Shown: positions 18,394 to 26,601 of the stretch, in pieces | Position numbering within the stretch: the first letter of the stretch is position 1 | Layout of the letters: each line of letters starts with the position of its first letter | Source: Allostella vacuolata | Lineage (GTDB): Bacteria; Pseudomonadota; Alphaproteobacteria; ATCC43930; Allostellaceae | DNA length: 64,000 nucleotides | Assembly: GCA_006739055.1 (NCBI GenBank) | Contig: AP019702.1 | Coordinates: 5,295,388-5,359,387 of the forward strand | Direction of reading: 5' to 3' | The notes under the pieces: model-generated | Seen by the model: only the letters and a program-made list of their open reading frames with translations | Databases searched by the model: none | Told to the model about the DNA's origin: nothing | Position numbers and translations under genes: made by a program

Positions 18394-19466
18394 CGGGACA
18401 GGCCCCCGGAGAGCGTCGGCACGTCGAGCGGCACGAAGCCGTAATGGCGCAGCCAGCGCAGGTCGGATTCATAGAAGGTGCGCAGGTCGGGGATGCCGTA
18501 TTTCAGCATCGCGATGCGCTCGATCCCCATGCCGAAGGCGAAGCCCTGGTACTCGGTCGGGTCGACCCCGGCATTGGCCAGCACCTTGGGATGGACCATG
18601 CCGCAGCCCAGGATCTCCAGCCAGTCGGCGCCATGGCCGATCTTCAGCTGGCCGCCTTCGCGCGAGCAGCCGATATCGACCTCCGCAGACGGCTCCGTGA
18701 AGGGGAAGTAGCTCGGCCGGAAGCGCACCGGCAGGTCGTCGATGTCGAAGAAGGCGCGGCAGAACTCGATCAGGCAGCCCTTGAGGTGCCCCATGTGGCT
18801 CGTGCGGTCGACCACCAGCCCCTCGACCTGGTGGAACATCGGCGAGTGGGTGGCGTCGTCGTCGCAGCGGAAGGTCCGCCCCGGCACGATGATGCGGATC
18901 GGCGGCTTGTCGCGCATCATGGTGCGGATCTGCACCGGCGAGGTGTGGGTGCGCAGCACCAGCCGCGTACCGTCGGCGCGCGGCGGCAGGTAGAAGGTGT
19001 CGTGCTCCTGGCGCGCCGGATGCTCGGGCGGGATGTTGAGGGCCGTGAAGTTGTAGAAATCCTCCTCGATATGCGGCCCCTCGGCGACCGTGAAGCCCAT
19101 GTCGGCGAAGATCGCGGTCAGCTCGTCGATGGTCTGGCTGATCGGGTGGACCCGGCCCTCGCCTTCCGGCCGCGGCGGCAGGGTGACGTCGATCCGGTCG
19201 GCCGCCAGGCGGCGTTGCAGCGCATCGGTCTGCAGCTGGCCGCGTCGTGCCTCCAGCGCGGCCGAGACCTCGTCCTTCAGCGCGTTGAACTGCTGCCCGG
19301 CGAGCCGGCGGGCATCCGGGGCGAGGCTGCCCAGGGTCTTCATGCGCTCGGTGATCTCGCCCTTGCGGCCGAGTGCGGCCAGGCGGACCGCCTCCAGGGC
19401 ATCGAGGTCTCCCGCATCGGCGACCGCCAGCATCAGGCGGTCGCGCAGCGGCTCCAGCTCGGTCAT
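18390..19466 (-). CDS. pheS: phenylalanyl-tRNA synthetase alpha subunit
   Basis: The 358-residue catalytic alpha subunit. An N-terminal coiled coil ('[20 protein letters not shown]' onward) leads to the class II core. Motif 2 is around '[11 protein letters not shown]' and '[23 protein letters not shown]', and motif 3 is '[22 protein letters not shown]'. The start at 19466 ([12 protein letters not shown]) has GGGGAAAG before it. An in-frame ATG 13 codons upstream lacks family similarity. A strong intrinsic terminator lies 50 bases upstream, between rplT and pheS, so expression probably depends on read-through or on its own promoter. Confidence 0.97.
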   Translation of the reverse strand: MTELEPLRDRLMLAVADAGDLDALEAVRLAALGRKGEITERMKTLGSLAPDARRLAGQQFNALKDEVSAALEARRGQLQTDALQRRLAADRIDVTLPPRPEGEGRVHPISQTIDELTAIFADMGFTVAEGPHIEEDFYNFTALNIPPEHPARQEHDTFYLPPRADGTRLVLRTHTSPVQIRTMMRDKPPIRIIVPGRTFRCDDDATHSPMFHQVEGLVVDRTSHMGHLKGCLIEFCRAFFDIDDLPVRFRPSYFPFTEPSAEVDIGCSREGGQLKIGHGADWLEILGCGMVHPKVLANAGVDPTEYQGFAFGMGIERIAMLKYGIPDLRTFYESDLRWLRHYGFVPLDVPTLSGGLSR

Positions 19467-19516
19467 CGGTGGCTTTCCCCAATCTGTCCCGGGCGCGAGG
19501 GCCATGGGACGAAGCC

Positions 19517-19545
19517 AAAGAAAAAGGGGCCGTTTCCGGCCCCTT
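19517..19545 (-). terminator. intrinsic terminator or attenuator between rplT and pheS
   Basis: On the minus strand AAGGGGCCG pairs with CGGCCCCTT around a GAAA tetraloop and is followed directly by TTTCTTT, a textbook intrinsic terminator. It sits after rplT and 50 bases before pheS. A second, larger hairpin occupies 19556-19586 just upstream (GGCCCG/CGGGCC with an inner CACGGA/TCCGTG stem). Terminators before pheST are known as attenuators in enterobacteria. Whether this one is regulated is not shown by the sequence. Confidence 0.85.
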
Positions 19546-19606
19546 GGTGCTGGCTGGCCCGACCACGGAAGATCCGTGCCCGGGCCCGCGAGGTCGACCG
19601 CGGGGC

Positions 19607-19642
19607 TTACGAGACGCCCGTAAATCGACCCTGGTACAGCAT
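19607..19642 (-). other. possible 11-codon leader ORF upstream of pheS
   Basis: An ATG at 19642 preceded by GGGACGGGGAACC opens an 11-codon frame, [11 protein letters not shown]. It ends before the double hairpin that precedes pheS. It carries only one Phe and one Tyr codon, which is weak support for phenylalanine-sensing attenuation. It could be chance in a GC-rich spacer. Confidence 0.2.
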
Positions 19643-19664
19643 GGTTCCCCGTCCCGACCGCCGG

Positions 19665-20045
19665 TCAGGCGGCCTGGGCCGGCGCTTCCTGGGCAAGCGC
19701 GGCCTGCGCCTGCTCGGCCAGCGCCTTGAAGGCTTCCGGCTCGCGGGCGGCGAGATCGGCCAGCACCTTGCGGTCGACCTCGATCCCGGCCTTCTTGATG
19801 CCGTTCATGAACTGCGAATAGGTCAGGCCCAGCTCGCGGGCGCCGGCATTGATGCGCTGGATCCACAGGCCGCGGAAATCGCGCTTCTTGCGGCGCCGGT
19901 CGCGATAGGCGTACTGGAGCCCCTTCTCGACCTTCTCGATGGCGATCCGGAAGCTGGACTTGGCCCGGCCACGGTAACCCGTGGCCATGTCGAGGACCTT
20001 CTTGTGCCGGGCGTGCGCCGTGACGCCCCTCTTGACGCGTGCCAT
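19665..20045 (-). CDS. rplT: 50S ribosomal protein L20
   Basis: A 126-residue basic protein beginning '[21 protein letters not shown]', the L20 signature. It continues '[21 protein letters not shown]' and '[21 protein letters not shown]'. L20 binds 23S rRNA early in assembly and autoregulates its operon in characterised bacteria. The alanine-rich tail after about residue 110 is an extension common in alphaproteobacteria. It follows rpmI by six bases. Confidence 0.98.
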   Translation of the reverse strand: MARVKRGVTAHARHKKVLDMATGYRGRAKSSFRIAIEKVEKGLQYAYRDRRRKKRDFRGLWIQRINAGARELGLTYSQFMNGIKKAGIEVDRKVLADLAAREPEAFKALAEQAQAALAQEAPAQAA

Positions 20046-20051
20046 GGTCTG

Positions 20052-20255
20052 TTACCCCCGAGCGTACGGCATGTACTTCAGCACCTGACGCGCATCGCCC
20101 TCGGCGAGGATCATGGTGCCGCGCGCCTTGCGCTTCATCTTCTGGGGCTTGCTCACCAGGCGGTGCCGCTTGTGGGCGACGTTGGCCACCACCTTGCCGG
20201 TGCCGGTTACGCGGAAGCGCTTCTTCGCCCCGCTCTTCGTCTTCATCTTGGGCAT
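20052..20255 (-). CDS. rpmI: 50S ribosomal protein L35
   Basis: The 67-residue protein starts '[22 protein letters not shown]' and holds '[17 protein letters not shown]'-type basic segments, the complete L35 pattern. The start at 20255 was chosen because the family begins there, although the frame is open further upstream. It lies in the conserved infC-rpmI-rplT order, after a 191-base gap from infC. That gap shows no gene and could hold leader sequence. Confidence 0.97.
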   Translation of the reverse strand: MPKMKTKSGAKKRFRVTGTGKVVANVAHKRHRLVSKPQKMKRKARGTMILAEGDARQVLKYMPYARG

Positions 20256-20446
20256 TTCGGTCCTTCTCGATTGGTCACGCGCCGCAGCGAAGGCATGCCC
20301 GTTTGCACGCACGGATGCGCACCAGCCCGGCCGCCGGCGGGAGCCGGGCTTATAGCGACGCATCCGGCGGATGGCAAGGGCAGCCTTGGGGACGAACCCC
20401 GGAGGGGACCAATCCAGGCGCCCTTCGCGCCATCATCCCGACGCCG

Positions 20447-20983
20447 TCACTTGGGCGACATCACCATGACCATCTGCCGGCCTTCCAGGCGCGGCATCTG
20501 CTCGACCTTGGCGACCTCTTCCAGGTCGTCGCGCACCCGGATCAGCACCTGGAGGCCAAGGTCCTGGTGCGCCATCTCGCGCCCGCGGAATCGCAAGGTG
20601 ACCTTCACCTTGTCGCCTTCCTCGATGAATTTCTGCATGCTGCGCATCTTGACGTCGTAGTCGTGGTCGTCGATGCCCGGGCGCAGCTTGATCTCCTTGA
20701 CCTCGATGATCTTCTGCTTCTTGCGGGCTTCGTTCTTTTTCTTCTGTTCCTCGTACTTGAACTTGCCGAAGTCGAGGATCTTGCAAACGGGTGGATCGGC
20801 GTTCGGCGCCACTTCCACGAGGTCGAGCCCTGCCTCTTCCGCCATGGTAATCGCTTCGGCGGTCGTCACCACGCCGACCATCTCTCCACGTTCGTCCACG
20901 AGGCGAACGCGCGGCACGCGGATCTCGGCGTTGACGCGCGGCCCATCGCGGGACGGCGTCGGCTCGAATGGGGGTCTGGCTAT
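20447..20983 (-). CDS. infC: translation initiation factor IF-3
   Basis: IF-3 binds the 30S subunit and proofreads start-codon selection. The protein shows '[24 protein letters not shown]' in the N domain, a lysine-rich linker ('[16 protein letters not shown]'), and the C domain with '[23 protein letters not shown]' and '[16 protein letters not shown]'. The best start is an ATA at 20983, seven bases after AGGAG, giving 178 residues, the normal length. An in-frame ATG at 21037 is upstream of that ribosome site and outside the conserved protein. Rare start codons (AUU, AUC, AUA) are a hallmark of infC and underlie its autoregulation. Confidence 0.93.
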   Translation of the reverse strand: MARPPFEPTPSRDGPRVNAEIRVPRVRLVDERGEMVGVVTTAEAITMAEEAGLDLVEVAPNADPPVCKILDFGKFKYEEQKKKNEARKKQKIIEVKEIKLRPGIDDHDYDVKMRSMQKFIEEGDKVKVTLRFRGREMAHQDLGLQVLIRVRDDLEEVAKVEQMPRLEGRQMVMVMSPK

Positions 20984-21058
20984 GAATCGTCTCCTATGGT
21001 CATGACAATGCGGACGGGCCCTGAGCGCCCGCCGCATACGTCAATCTAACGATGACGG

Positions 21059-22024
21059 TCAGCCTTGCAAGAGGGTCGATGCGCGCGCCGCGCCGAGAGC
21101 GGCCGCAACCGGCGCGATTCCCAGCCGTGACAGGTCGGATTCGCGCAGCACGCGCACCCGGGCACCGCGAGGCGCGCAGAGGTCCGGGTCGGACGCGCGC
21201 GAAAAGAGCACCACCGTCGGCGCCCCGGCCACGGCCAGCAGGTGCACCGGCCCGGTGTCGTTGCCGACGACGCCGGCCGACGCCCGACCCAGGCGCACAA
21301 GGTCGGAAAGGGAGGTGGCACCAGTCAGGTCGACCGCTTCGGGCACCGAGGCCCGGACCAGGTCGGCCAGGGGACGCTCCCCCCGGCTGCCGAGGATGAC
21401 GGGCCGCAACCCGTCGGCGACGAGCCGCCCCGCCAGTTCTGTAAAGCGGGCGACGGGCCAGCGTTTCTCCGGCCGGTGGGCGGACCCGCCCGGCACCAGC
21501 AGGACGAAGGGCCGGGGCGGCGTCCCCGGCGGCAGCGCCCCGTCCGGCACCCAGTCCAGGCTGGGCGGGGGAACATCCGCGATGCCGGCCATGGCCAGCT
21601 GCTCGCTCTGGCGATCGAGCGTGTGCATCCGGTCGCGGCCGGGATTGGCGTGGGGATGGGAGGCACCGGGAGCGATGCCCGACCATTGCGGCCGGCGGCG
21701 CCCGAACAGCCGCAGGTAGGCCCCCGACCGGCGCGAGGTCTGCAGGTCGTAGACGCGGGCGAACCCCGCCCGCCGCAGGCGGCAGGCCAGCCGCAGGATC
21801 CCCGGCATGTTCCACAGGGGCGGCCGGCGATCGATCCAGGTCTCGTCGATCCAGGGGCAGCCCGCGAGGAAGTCCGCGAACGGCGCGGTCGTCAGCAGCG
21901 TGATCGCCGCCCCGGGGTGGTGCCGGCGGATCGCCTGCAGCGGGCCCGTCGCCTGGATCACGTCGCCCAGGGCGCCATGCTTGATGACGAGAACCCGCTC
22001 CGGGCCCCGGAGCGGGGCGATCAA
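21059..22024 (-). CDS. glycosyltransferase family 9 (heptosyltransferase-like)
   Basis: A 321-residue GT-B protein resembling lipopolysaccharide heptosyltransferases (ADP-heptose:LPS heptosyltransferase type). The N-terminal 'VLVIKHGALGDVIQATGPLQAIR' is the family signature, and 'VGNDTGPVHLLAVAGAPTVVLF' carries the conserved donor-binding Asp/Thr/Gly/Pro/His. The only suitable start is a TTG at 22024 whose TTGA overlaps the stop of the upstream glycosyltransferase. The two are therefore coupled. It most likely acts at the cytoplasmic face on lipid A core or another surface glycan. The exact donor is not determinable. Confidence 0.88.
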   Translation of the reverse strand: MIAPLRGPERVLVIKHGALGDVIQATGPLQAIRRHHPGAAITLLTTAPFADFLAGCPWIDETWIDRRPPLWNMPGILRLACRLRRAGFARVYDLQTSRRSGAYLRLFGRRRPQWSGIAPGASHPHANPGRDRMHTLDRQSEQLAMAGIADVPPPSLDWVPDGALPPGTPPRPFVLLVPGGSAHRPEKRWPVARFTELAGRLVADGLRPVILGSRGERPLADLVRASVPEAVDLTGATSLSDLVRLGRASAGVVGNDTGPVHLLAVAGAPTVVLFSRASDPDLCAPRGARVRVLRESDLSRLGIAPVAAALGAARASTLLQG

Positions 22025-23250
22025 GCCGCGATGCTGCGCTCGCCGGCAGCCCCGATGCCCAGCACCTCGGAATAGACGGCCAGCGTCTCCGCGCACATCT
22101 GCGACAGGTCGAAGTTGGCCCGGACATGGGCGATCGCCCGCTCGCCCAGGTACTTGCGCTCCGCCATGGTGAGGTCGAGGGCGTCGGCGATCGCGGCCGC
22201 GAGCGCCGGCGCGTCGCCCGGCGGCACCAGCAGGCCGGTCTCGCCGGTTATCACGGTCTCGCGCGCGCCGCCATGGTCGGTGGCGATGACCGGGCGGCCC
22301 ATCGCCTGGGCCTCGACCGGCACCCGCCCGAAGGCCTCGGGCTCGGTCGAGGGGGCGACGACCACGTCGGCCAGCATGTAGGCGGCCGGCATGTCGCGGC
22401 AGTTGGGCACCATCTGCACCCGGCCGCCCAGCCCCTTCTCCAGGATCCGCGCCTCCAGTTCCGCCCGGTACGCATCGCGTTCCTCGGTCGCCCCGACCAG
22501 CACGCAGACCAGTTCGCGGTCGCCGAGGAGCGCGATGGCATCGATCAGCACCTCGTGCCCCTTCCAGCGGCTGAAGCGGCCGGGCAGCATGACGATCGGA
22601 ACGCCGTCGGGCAGGCGCCACTGGCTCGCCACCTGGATCATCCGCTCGCCGGTCACGGCGTAGGGATCGAAGCGGCGGAAGTCGATGCCGCGCGGAATGA
22701 TCCGGATGCGCTCCGGCGGCACGCCGTAGATGCCATAGGCATGCTCGGCGATGAAGTGCGAGATGGCGATCACCCGCTCGCCGCGCGCCATGATCGCGTT
22801 GTAGCGCCGCTTGGCCCAGTTGCCGTTGCTGTGGGTGCCGTGGAAGGTGGTCATGAAGTGCCGGCCGGTCGACCGCGACGCCAGCCACCCGGCCCAGGCC
22901 GGGGCGCGGCTGCGGGCATGGACGATATCGACGTCGTAGCGGTCGATCACCTCGGCCAGGCGCTTGGCGTTCCCATGGATGGTCAGCGGATTCTTGCGAT
23001 CGAGCGGCAGCGTGACGTGCACCGCGCCCGCCCGCTCCAGCTCCGCCACCATCGGCCCGCCGGCCGACGCCACCACCGCCTTCCAGCCGGCCGCCTGCAG
23101 GGCGACGGCGACGTCGATCGTGCCGCGCTCGACGCCACCCACATGCAAGGCCGGCAGCAACTGCAGGACCGTGCGTCGTTCGGGACCGGAGGCGACGCCG
23201 AGGGCGGCGGTCAGCCTGGGCTCCATGCTATCTTGGGATAAGGAATTCAC
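22021..23250 (-). CDS. glycosyltransferase family 4 protein
   Basis: A GT4 (GT-B) retaining glycosyltransferase of about 400 residues. The acceptor half begins 'TVLQLLPALHVGGVERGTIDVA'. The donor half has 'IPIVMLPGRFSRWKGHEVLIDAI'-like sequence and the nucleotide-sugar motif 'PSTEPEAFGRVPVEAQAMGRPVIATDHGG' around residue 310. The start is either GTG at 23250 or ATG at 23226, and neither has a strong ribosome site. It is the first gene of a two-gene glycan unit and diverges from a hydrolase 23 bases away. A role in cell-surface polysaccharide or LPS core is inferred from the paired GT9 gene. Confidence 0.9.
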   Translation of the reverse strand: MNSLSQDSMEPRLTAALGVASGPERRTVLQLLPALHVGGVERGTIDVAVALQAAGWKAVVASAGGPMVAELERAGAVHVTLPLDRKNPLTIHGNAKRLAEVIDRYDVDIVHARSRAPAWAGWLASRSTGRHFMTTFHGTHSNGNWAKRRYNAIMARGERVIAISHFIAEHAYGIYGVPPERIRIIPRGIDFRRFDPYAVTGERMIQVASQWRLPDGVPIVMLPGRFSRWKGHEVLIDAIALLGDRELVCVLVGATEERDAYRAELEARILEKGLGGRVQMVPNCRDMPAAYMLADVVVAPSTEPEAFGRVPVEAQAMGRPVIATDHGGARETVITGETGLLVPPGDAPALAAAIADALDLTMAERKYLGERAIAHVRANFDLSQMCAETLAVYSEVLGIGAAGERSIAA

Positions 23251-23273
23251 GACTCGCGAGATTACCCCAGAGG

Positions 23274-24071
23274 ATGGACGAAGGCTTCATCGAACACGCG
23301 GGCGAGCGGCTTGCCTATGTCCGCACGCCTGCCCGCGCCCCGGGCCCGGGCGTGGTGTTCCTCGGCGGCTTCATGTCGGACATGACCGGGACCAAGGCGC
23401 TGGCACTCGAGGCCGCCTGCCGCGCGGCGGGGCGGGCCTTCCTGCGGTTCGACTATCGCGGTCATGGCGCATCCTCCGGCCGGTTCGTCGACGGCACCAT
23501 CGGCGCCTGGGCCGCGGATGCCGTCTGCGCCCTCGACCGCCTGACCGAGGGCCCGCAGATCCTGATCGGATCGAGCATGGGCGGCTGGCTGATGCTGCTC
23601 GCGGCATTGGCCCGGCCCGATCGGGTGGCCGGCCTGGTCGGCCTGGCCGCGGCGCCCGACTTCACCGAGGACCTGATGTGGGACGAGTTCCCCGAGCCGG
23701 TGCGCCGCGCCCTGCTGACGGACGGCGTGTGGCACGAGCCCTCGGAGTATGGCGACGCGCCCTACCCGATCACCCTGCGGCTGATCGAGGAGGGGCGCCT
23801 GCGGCTGGTCCTGCGCCGGCCCTTGCCGATCGCCTGCCCGGTGCGGCTGATCCACGGCATGCGCGACCGCGACGTGCCCTGGACGGTGTCGCAGCGCCTG
23901 CTGGAGCATGTCGCGTGCGACGATGCCGCGCTGACCCTGGTCAAGGATGGCGACCACCGCCTGTCGCGGCCGCAGGACCTGGGCCGGCTGATCGCGACCC
24001 TCGACGCGCTGGCAGTTCAGTTGGCCGCCGCCCCGGCACCGGAGGCGATCGCCGCCAGCCCTTCGCGATAG
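23274..24071 (+). CDS. alpha/beta hydrolase (ABHD10/thioesterase-like)
   Basis: A 265-residue alpha/beta-hydrolase. The oxyanion region is 'VVFLGGFMSDMTGTKALALEAAC' with 'FLRFDYRGHGASSGRF'. The nucleophile is the serine of 'GSSMGGWLML'. The likely acid is the aspartate in 'HGMRDRDVPW' and the base the histidine in 'DGDHRLSR'. The 'GGF.SDMTGTKA' pattern is shared with ABHD10-type carboxylesterases and de-palmitoylases. Its last 55 bases overlap the convergent epimerase-like gene. The ribosome site is poor (CAGAGG abuts the ATG). Confidence 0.87.
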   Translation: MDEGFIEHAGERLAYVRTPARAPGPGVVFLGGFMSDMTGTKALALEAACRAAGRAFLRFDYRGHGASSGRFVDGTIGAWAADAVCALDRLTEGPQILIGSSMGGWLMLLAALARPDRVAGLVGLAAAPDFTEDLMWDEFPEPVRRALLTDGVWHEPSEYGDAPYPITLRLIEEGRLRLVLRRPLPIACPVRLIHGMRDRDVPWTVSQRLLEHVACDDAALTLVKDGDHRLSRPQDLGRLIATLDALAVQLAAAPAPEAIAASPSR

Positions 24072-24901
24072 GTCGGGTAGGCGAGGCGCACGCCGAGTTC
24101 ACGCTTGATGCGGCCGTTGGCGATGCGCCGGTTGTCGGCATAGAAGCTGCGCGCCATCGGGGAAAGGGACGCTTCGGCCCGCGCATAGGACTCGGCCGGC
24201 GGCGCGGGCAGGCCGAGCAGGGCGGCCGCGTGCTCCACCACCTCGTCCGGCGGCGCGGGCCGGTCGTCGGCGACGTTGTAGACCGCGCCCGGCTCGGGGC
24301 GCTCCATCGATGCCGCCAGCACCTGGACGATGTCGTCCAGGTGGACGCGGGAGAAGAACTGGCCCGGCTTGACGATCCGCCGGGCCGTCCCTGCGTGCAG
24401 CTGGTCGATGGCGCTGCGCCCCGGACCATAGATGCCGGCGACCCGGAAGACATGGACCGGCGCGCCGCGATGGCGCCACAGGTCGCGCCAGGCCTCTTCC
24501 GCCAGGAGGCGATGGCGCCCGCGCGCACCCGACGGATCGGCCGGTGAATCCTCGTCGACCCAGCCGCCGTCGCGATTGCCATAGACCCCGGTGGACGAGA
24601 CGTACCCGACCCAGCGCAGGTCCGGCAGGGCGAGGATCGCGCCGGCGAGGGCGGCCAGCACCGGGTCGCGGGCGCCTTCCGGGGCGATCGTCGTCAGCAG
24701 GTGGGTGGTGCCGTCGAGCACGGCCGGATCGAGAGGGCGGTCGGCGGAGAAGCGGTGCACGGCCATGCCGGCCGGCAGGTCGCGCTCGATCGTGCGCGTG
24801 GTCCCGGCGGCCGGCCAGCCGGCCGCATGCATGGCCCGCGCGACAGCCGCGCCGACATAGCCGAGGCCGAAGCAGAAGAGGCGGGGGGAGGATCGGATCA
24901 T
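24017..24901 (-). CDS. NAD(P)-dependent epimerase/dehydratase-like SDR protein
   Basis: A 294-residue extended-SDR protein similar to the YeeZ group. The dinucleotide motif is the variant 'CFGLGYVGAAVARAMHAAGW'. The active-site region 'VGYVSSTGVYGNRDGGWVDEDSP' holds the Ser/Thr and a Tyr-x-x-x pattern weaker than in classical SDRs. A middle segment reads 'VFRVAGIYGPGRSAIDQL'. The start at 24901 gives the fold immediately. The 3' end overlaps the convergent hydrolase by 55 bases. Substrate unknown; it may be a non-catalytic NAD-binding relative. Confidence 0.85.
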   Translation of the reverse strand: MIRSSPRLFCFGLGYVGAAVARAMHAAGWPAAGTTRTIERDLPAGMAVHRFSADRPLDPAVLDGTTHLLTTIAPEGARDPVLAALAGAILALPDLRWVGYVSSTGVYGNRDGGWVDEDSPADPSGARGRHRLLAEEAWRDLWRHRGAPVHVFRVAGIYGPGRSAIDQLHAGTARRIVKPGQFFSRVHLDDIVQVLAASMERPEPGAVYNVADDRPAPPDEVVEHAAALLGLPAPPAESYARAEASLSPMARSFYADNRRIANGRIKRELGVRLAYPTYREGLAAIASGAGAAAN

Positions 24902-24989
24902 GCCGCATCCTGCGGCGCGATTGCGGCGGGGATTTGGCTGTCGCCGGGTTAACTTGCGTTCCTGCCGCGGCCGGCAGACTCTGCCCGCC

Positions 24990-25808
24990 ATGGTGATTCC
25001 CCCCCTGTCCGCGGCGCTGCTCGCGGCGGCGTTGCTCCCGGCCTTGGTCGCGCCCGCGTCGGCCCAGCGTCCGGCTTCCCGTCCTGCCCCAGCCGCCCAG
25101 GATCGCAACGAGGAGTACGCCCGCTGCATGCGCCAGGCGCGCACCCAGGCGACCGAGGCCTTCGAGACCGCGACCGCCTGGGAAGGCCGGGGCGGCGGGC
25201 TGCAGGCTCGGCATTGCGCGGCGGTGGCGTTGCTGACCCTGGGCCAGCCGGCGGAAGCCGCGAGCCGGCTCGAGAAGCTCGGCACCACCGGCCATGGCGA
25301 CGCCATCCGCGTCCGCGTCGAGCTGCTGTCGCAGGCGGCCCAGGCATGGCTGGCCGCGCGGATGCCGGAGCGCGCCCATGCGGTGCTGACCCACGCGGTC
25401 AAGATAGCCCCCGACGACGCCGACCTGTGGATCGACCGCAGCATCGTCCTGGCTTCGGTCAAGAATTACTGGGAGGCGATCGACGACCTCAACCGCGCGA
25501 TCGACCTGGCGCCGCGCCGCGCCGACCCGCTGGTGCTGCGCGGCAGCGCCTATCGCTGGGTCGGCAGCCTGGAACTGGCCCAGGAGGATCTGGCGCGCGC
25601 GCTCTCGATCGACCCGCGCTCGACCGACGCCCTGCTGGAACGCGGCATCGTGCGCCGCCTGCGCAACGATCCGGACGGCGCCCGCACCGACTGGATGGCG
25701 GTGCTGCGGCTGGCGCCGGACGGTGCCGCCGCCGATGCCGCCCGCGCCAATCTCGAGAAGCTCGACGTCAAGGTCGAACCGGGGATCGGCCAGCCGCCGC
25801 GGCGATAG
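24990..25808 (+). CDS. exported tetratricopeptide-repeat protein
   Basis: The 272-residue protein starts with a signal peptide, 'MVIPPLSAALLAAALLPALV', with a probable cleavage after 'PASA' near residue 28. The mature part contains TPR-type helix pairs, clearest at about 140-245, such as 'VKNYWEAIDDLNRAIDLAPR' and 'LELAQEDLARALSIDP'. Two cysteines (in 'YARCMRQ' and 'ARHCAAV') could form a disulphide in the periplasm. TPR proteins are protein-interaction scaffolds, and no specific partner is indicated. It converges with the GST gene 15 bases away. Confidence 0.85.
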   Translation: MVIPPLSAALLAAALLPALVAPASAQRPASRPAPAAQDRNEEYARCMRQARTQATEAFETATAWEGRGGGLQARHCAAVALLTLGQPAEAASRLEKLGTTGHGDAIRVRVELLSQAAQAWLAARMPERAHAVLTHAVKIAPDDADLWIDRSIVLASVKNYWEAIDDLNRAIDLAPRRADPLVLRGSAYRWVGSLELAQEDLARALSIDPRSTDALLERGIVRRLRNDPDGARTDWMAVLRLAPDGAAADAARANLEKLDVKVEPGIGQPPRR

Positions 25809-25823
25809 CGGCCGGGCGCCGCC

Positions 25824-26492
25824 TCAGAAGTCGAGGTCGGCGTAGTGGGCGGGCGGCGGCGCCCCCGGCACATGGTCGGCCAGGATCGGCCGGAAGCTGG
25901 GGCGGGACTTGATCCGCGCATACCAGTCCTTGGCCGGCTCGCACTCGCCCCAGGGCACGTCGCCCAGATAGTCGACGGTGGACAGGTGGGCGGCGGCCGT
26001 GATGTCGGCGAGCGAGAAATCGTCCCCGCCCAGCCAGCGCCGGCGTTCCGCCAGTTCGCCGATATAGTCGAGATGATGTCGGATCGACCCCAGCCCGAGT
26101 CGGATCAGGGCGGAGTTGGGCGTGTCGCGCCGGGTCATCCGCTTGATCATCTTCTCGCCGACCAGGGTGTCGGTCACTTCGCGCGAGAACTTGCCGTCGA
26201 ACCAGCCGACCAGCCGCCGCACCTCCGCCCGCCCGCGCACGTCGCGCGGCATCAGCGGGCGCTGGGCGTAGGCCTCGTCCAGGAACTCGCAGATCGCCTG
26301 CCCGTCGCACAGCACCAGGCCATTGCTCTCCACCAGCACCGGCACCTCGCCGGCGGGATTGAGCGCCATCAGCTCCGGCCGCCGCTCCCACGGCTTCTCG
26401 AGCACGAGGTCGAACGGAAGGTCCTTCTCGCGCAGTGCGATCCGCACCTTGCGCGAGGCAGCCGAGAGCCAGAAATGGTGAAGAGTCCACAT
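25824..26492 (-). CDS. glutathione S-transferase family protein
   Basis: A 222-residue protein with the N-terminal thioredoxin-like domain 'MWTLHHFWLSAASRKVRIALREKDLPFDLV', cis-proline 'NPAGEVPVLVESNG', and 'LCDGQAICEFLDEAY' (glutathione-binding). An all-helical C-terminal domain ends 'WYARIKSRPSFRPILADHV'. A serine in 'LSAASRKVR' sits where the catalytic residue usually lies. Start 26492 was preferred since the fold begins there. The gene diverges from the amidase with 109 bases between. Substrate unknown. Confidence 0.92.
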   Translation of the reverse strand: MWTLHHFWLSAASRKVRIALREKDLPFDLVLEKPWERRPELMALNPAGEVPVLVESNGLVLCDGQAICEFLDEAYAQRPLMPRDVRGRAEVRRLVGWFDGKFSREVTDTLVGEKMIKRMTRRDTPNSALIRLGLGSIRHHLDYIGELAERRRWLGGDDFSLADITAAAHLSTVDYLGDVPWGECEPAKDWYARIKSRPSFRPILADHVPGAPPPAHYADLDF

Positions 26493-26601
26493 CGTGGGCG
26501 CGATCCTAGTCAAAGCCGGCGGCGCAATCAAAGTCGGCCTCGTCCCGGGCCCATGCTAGCCTCGCCGGCCGGACCATGAGCGACGAGGGAGAGGGCGGGC
26601 G

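Noticed and set aside
19546-19664. T-box riboswitch before pheS
   Set aside because: No T-box sequence or stem I specifier loop can be found, and these elements are rare in proteobacteria.
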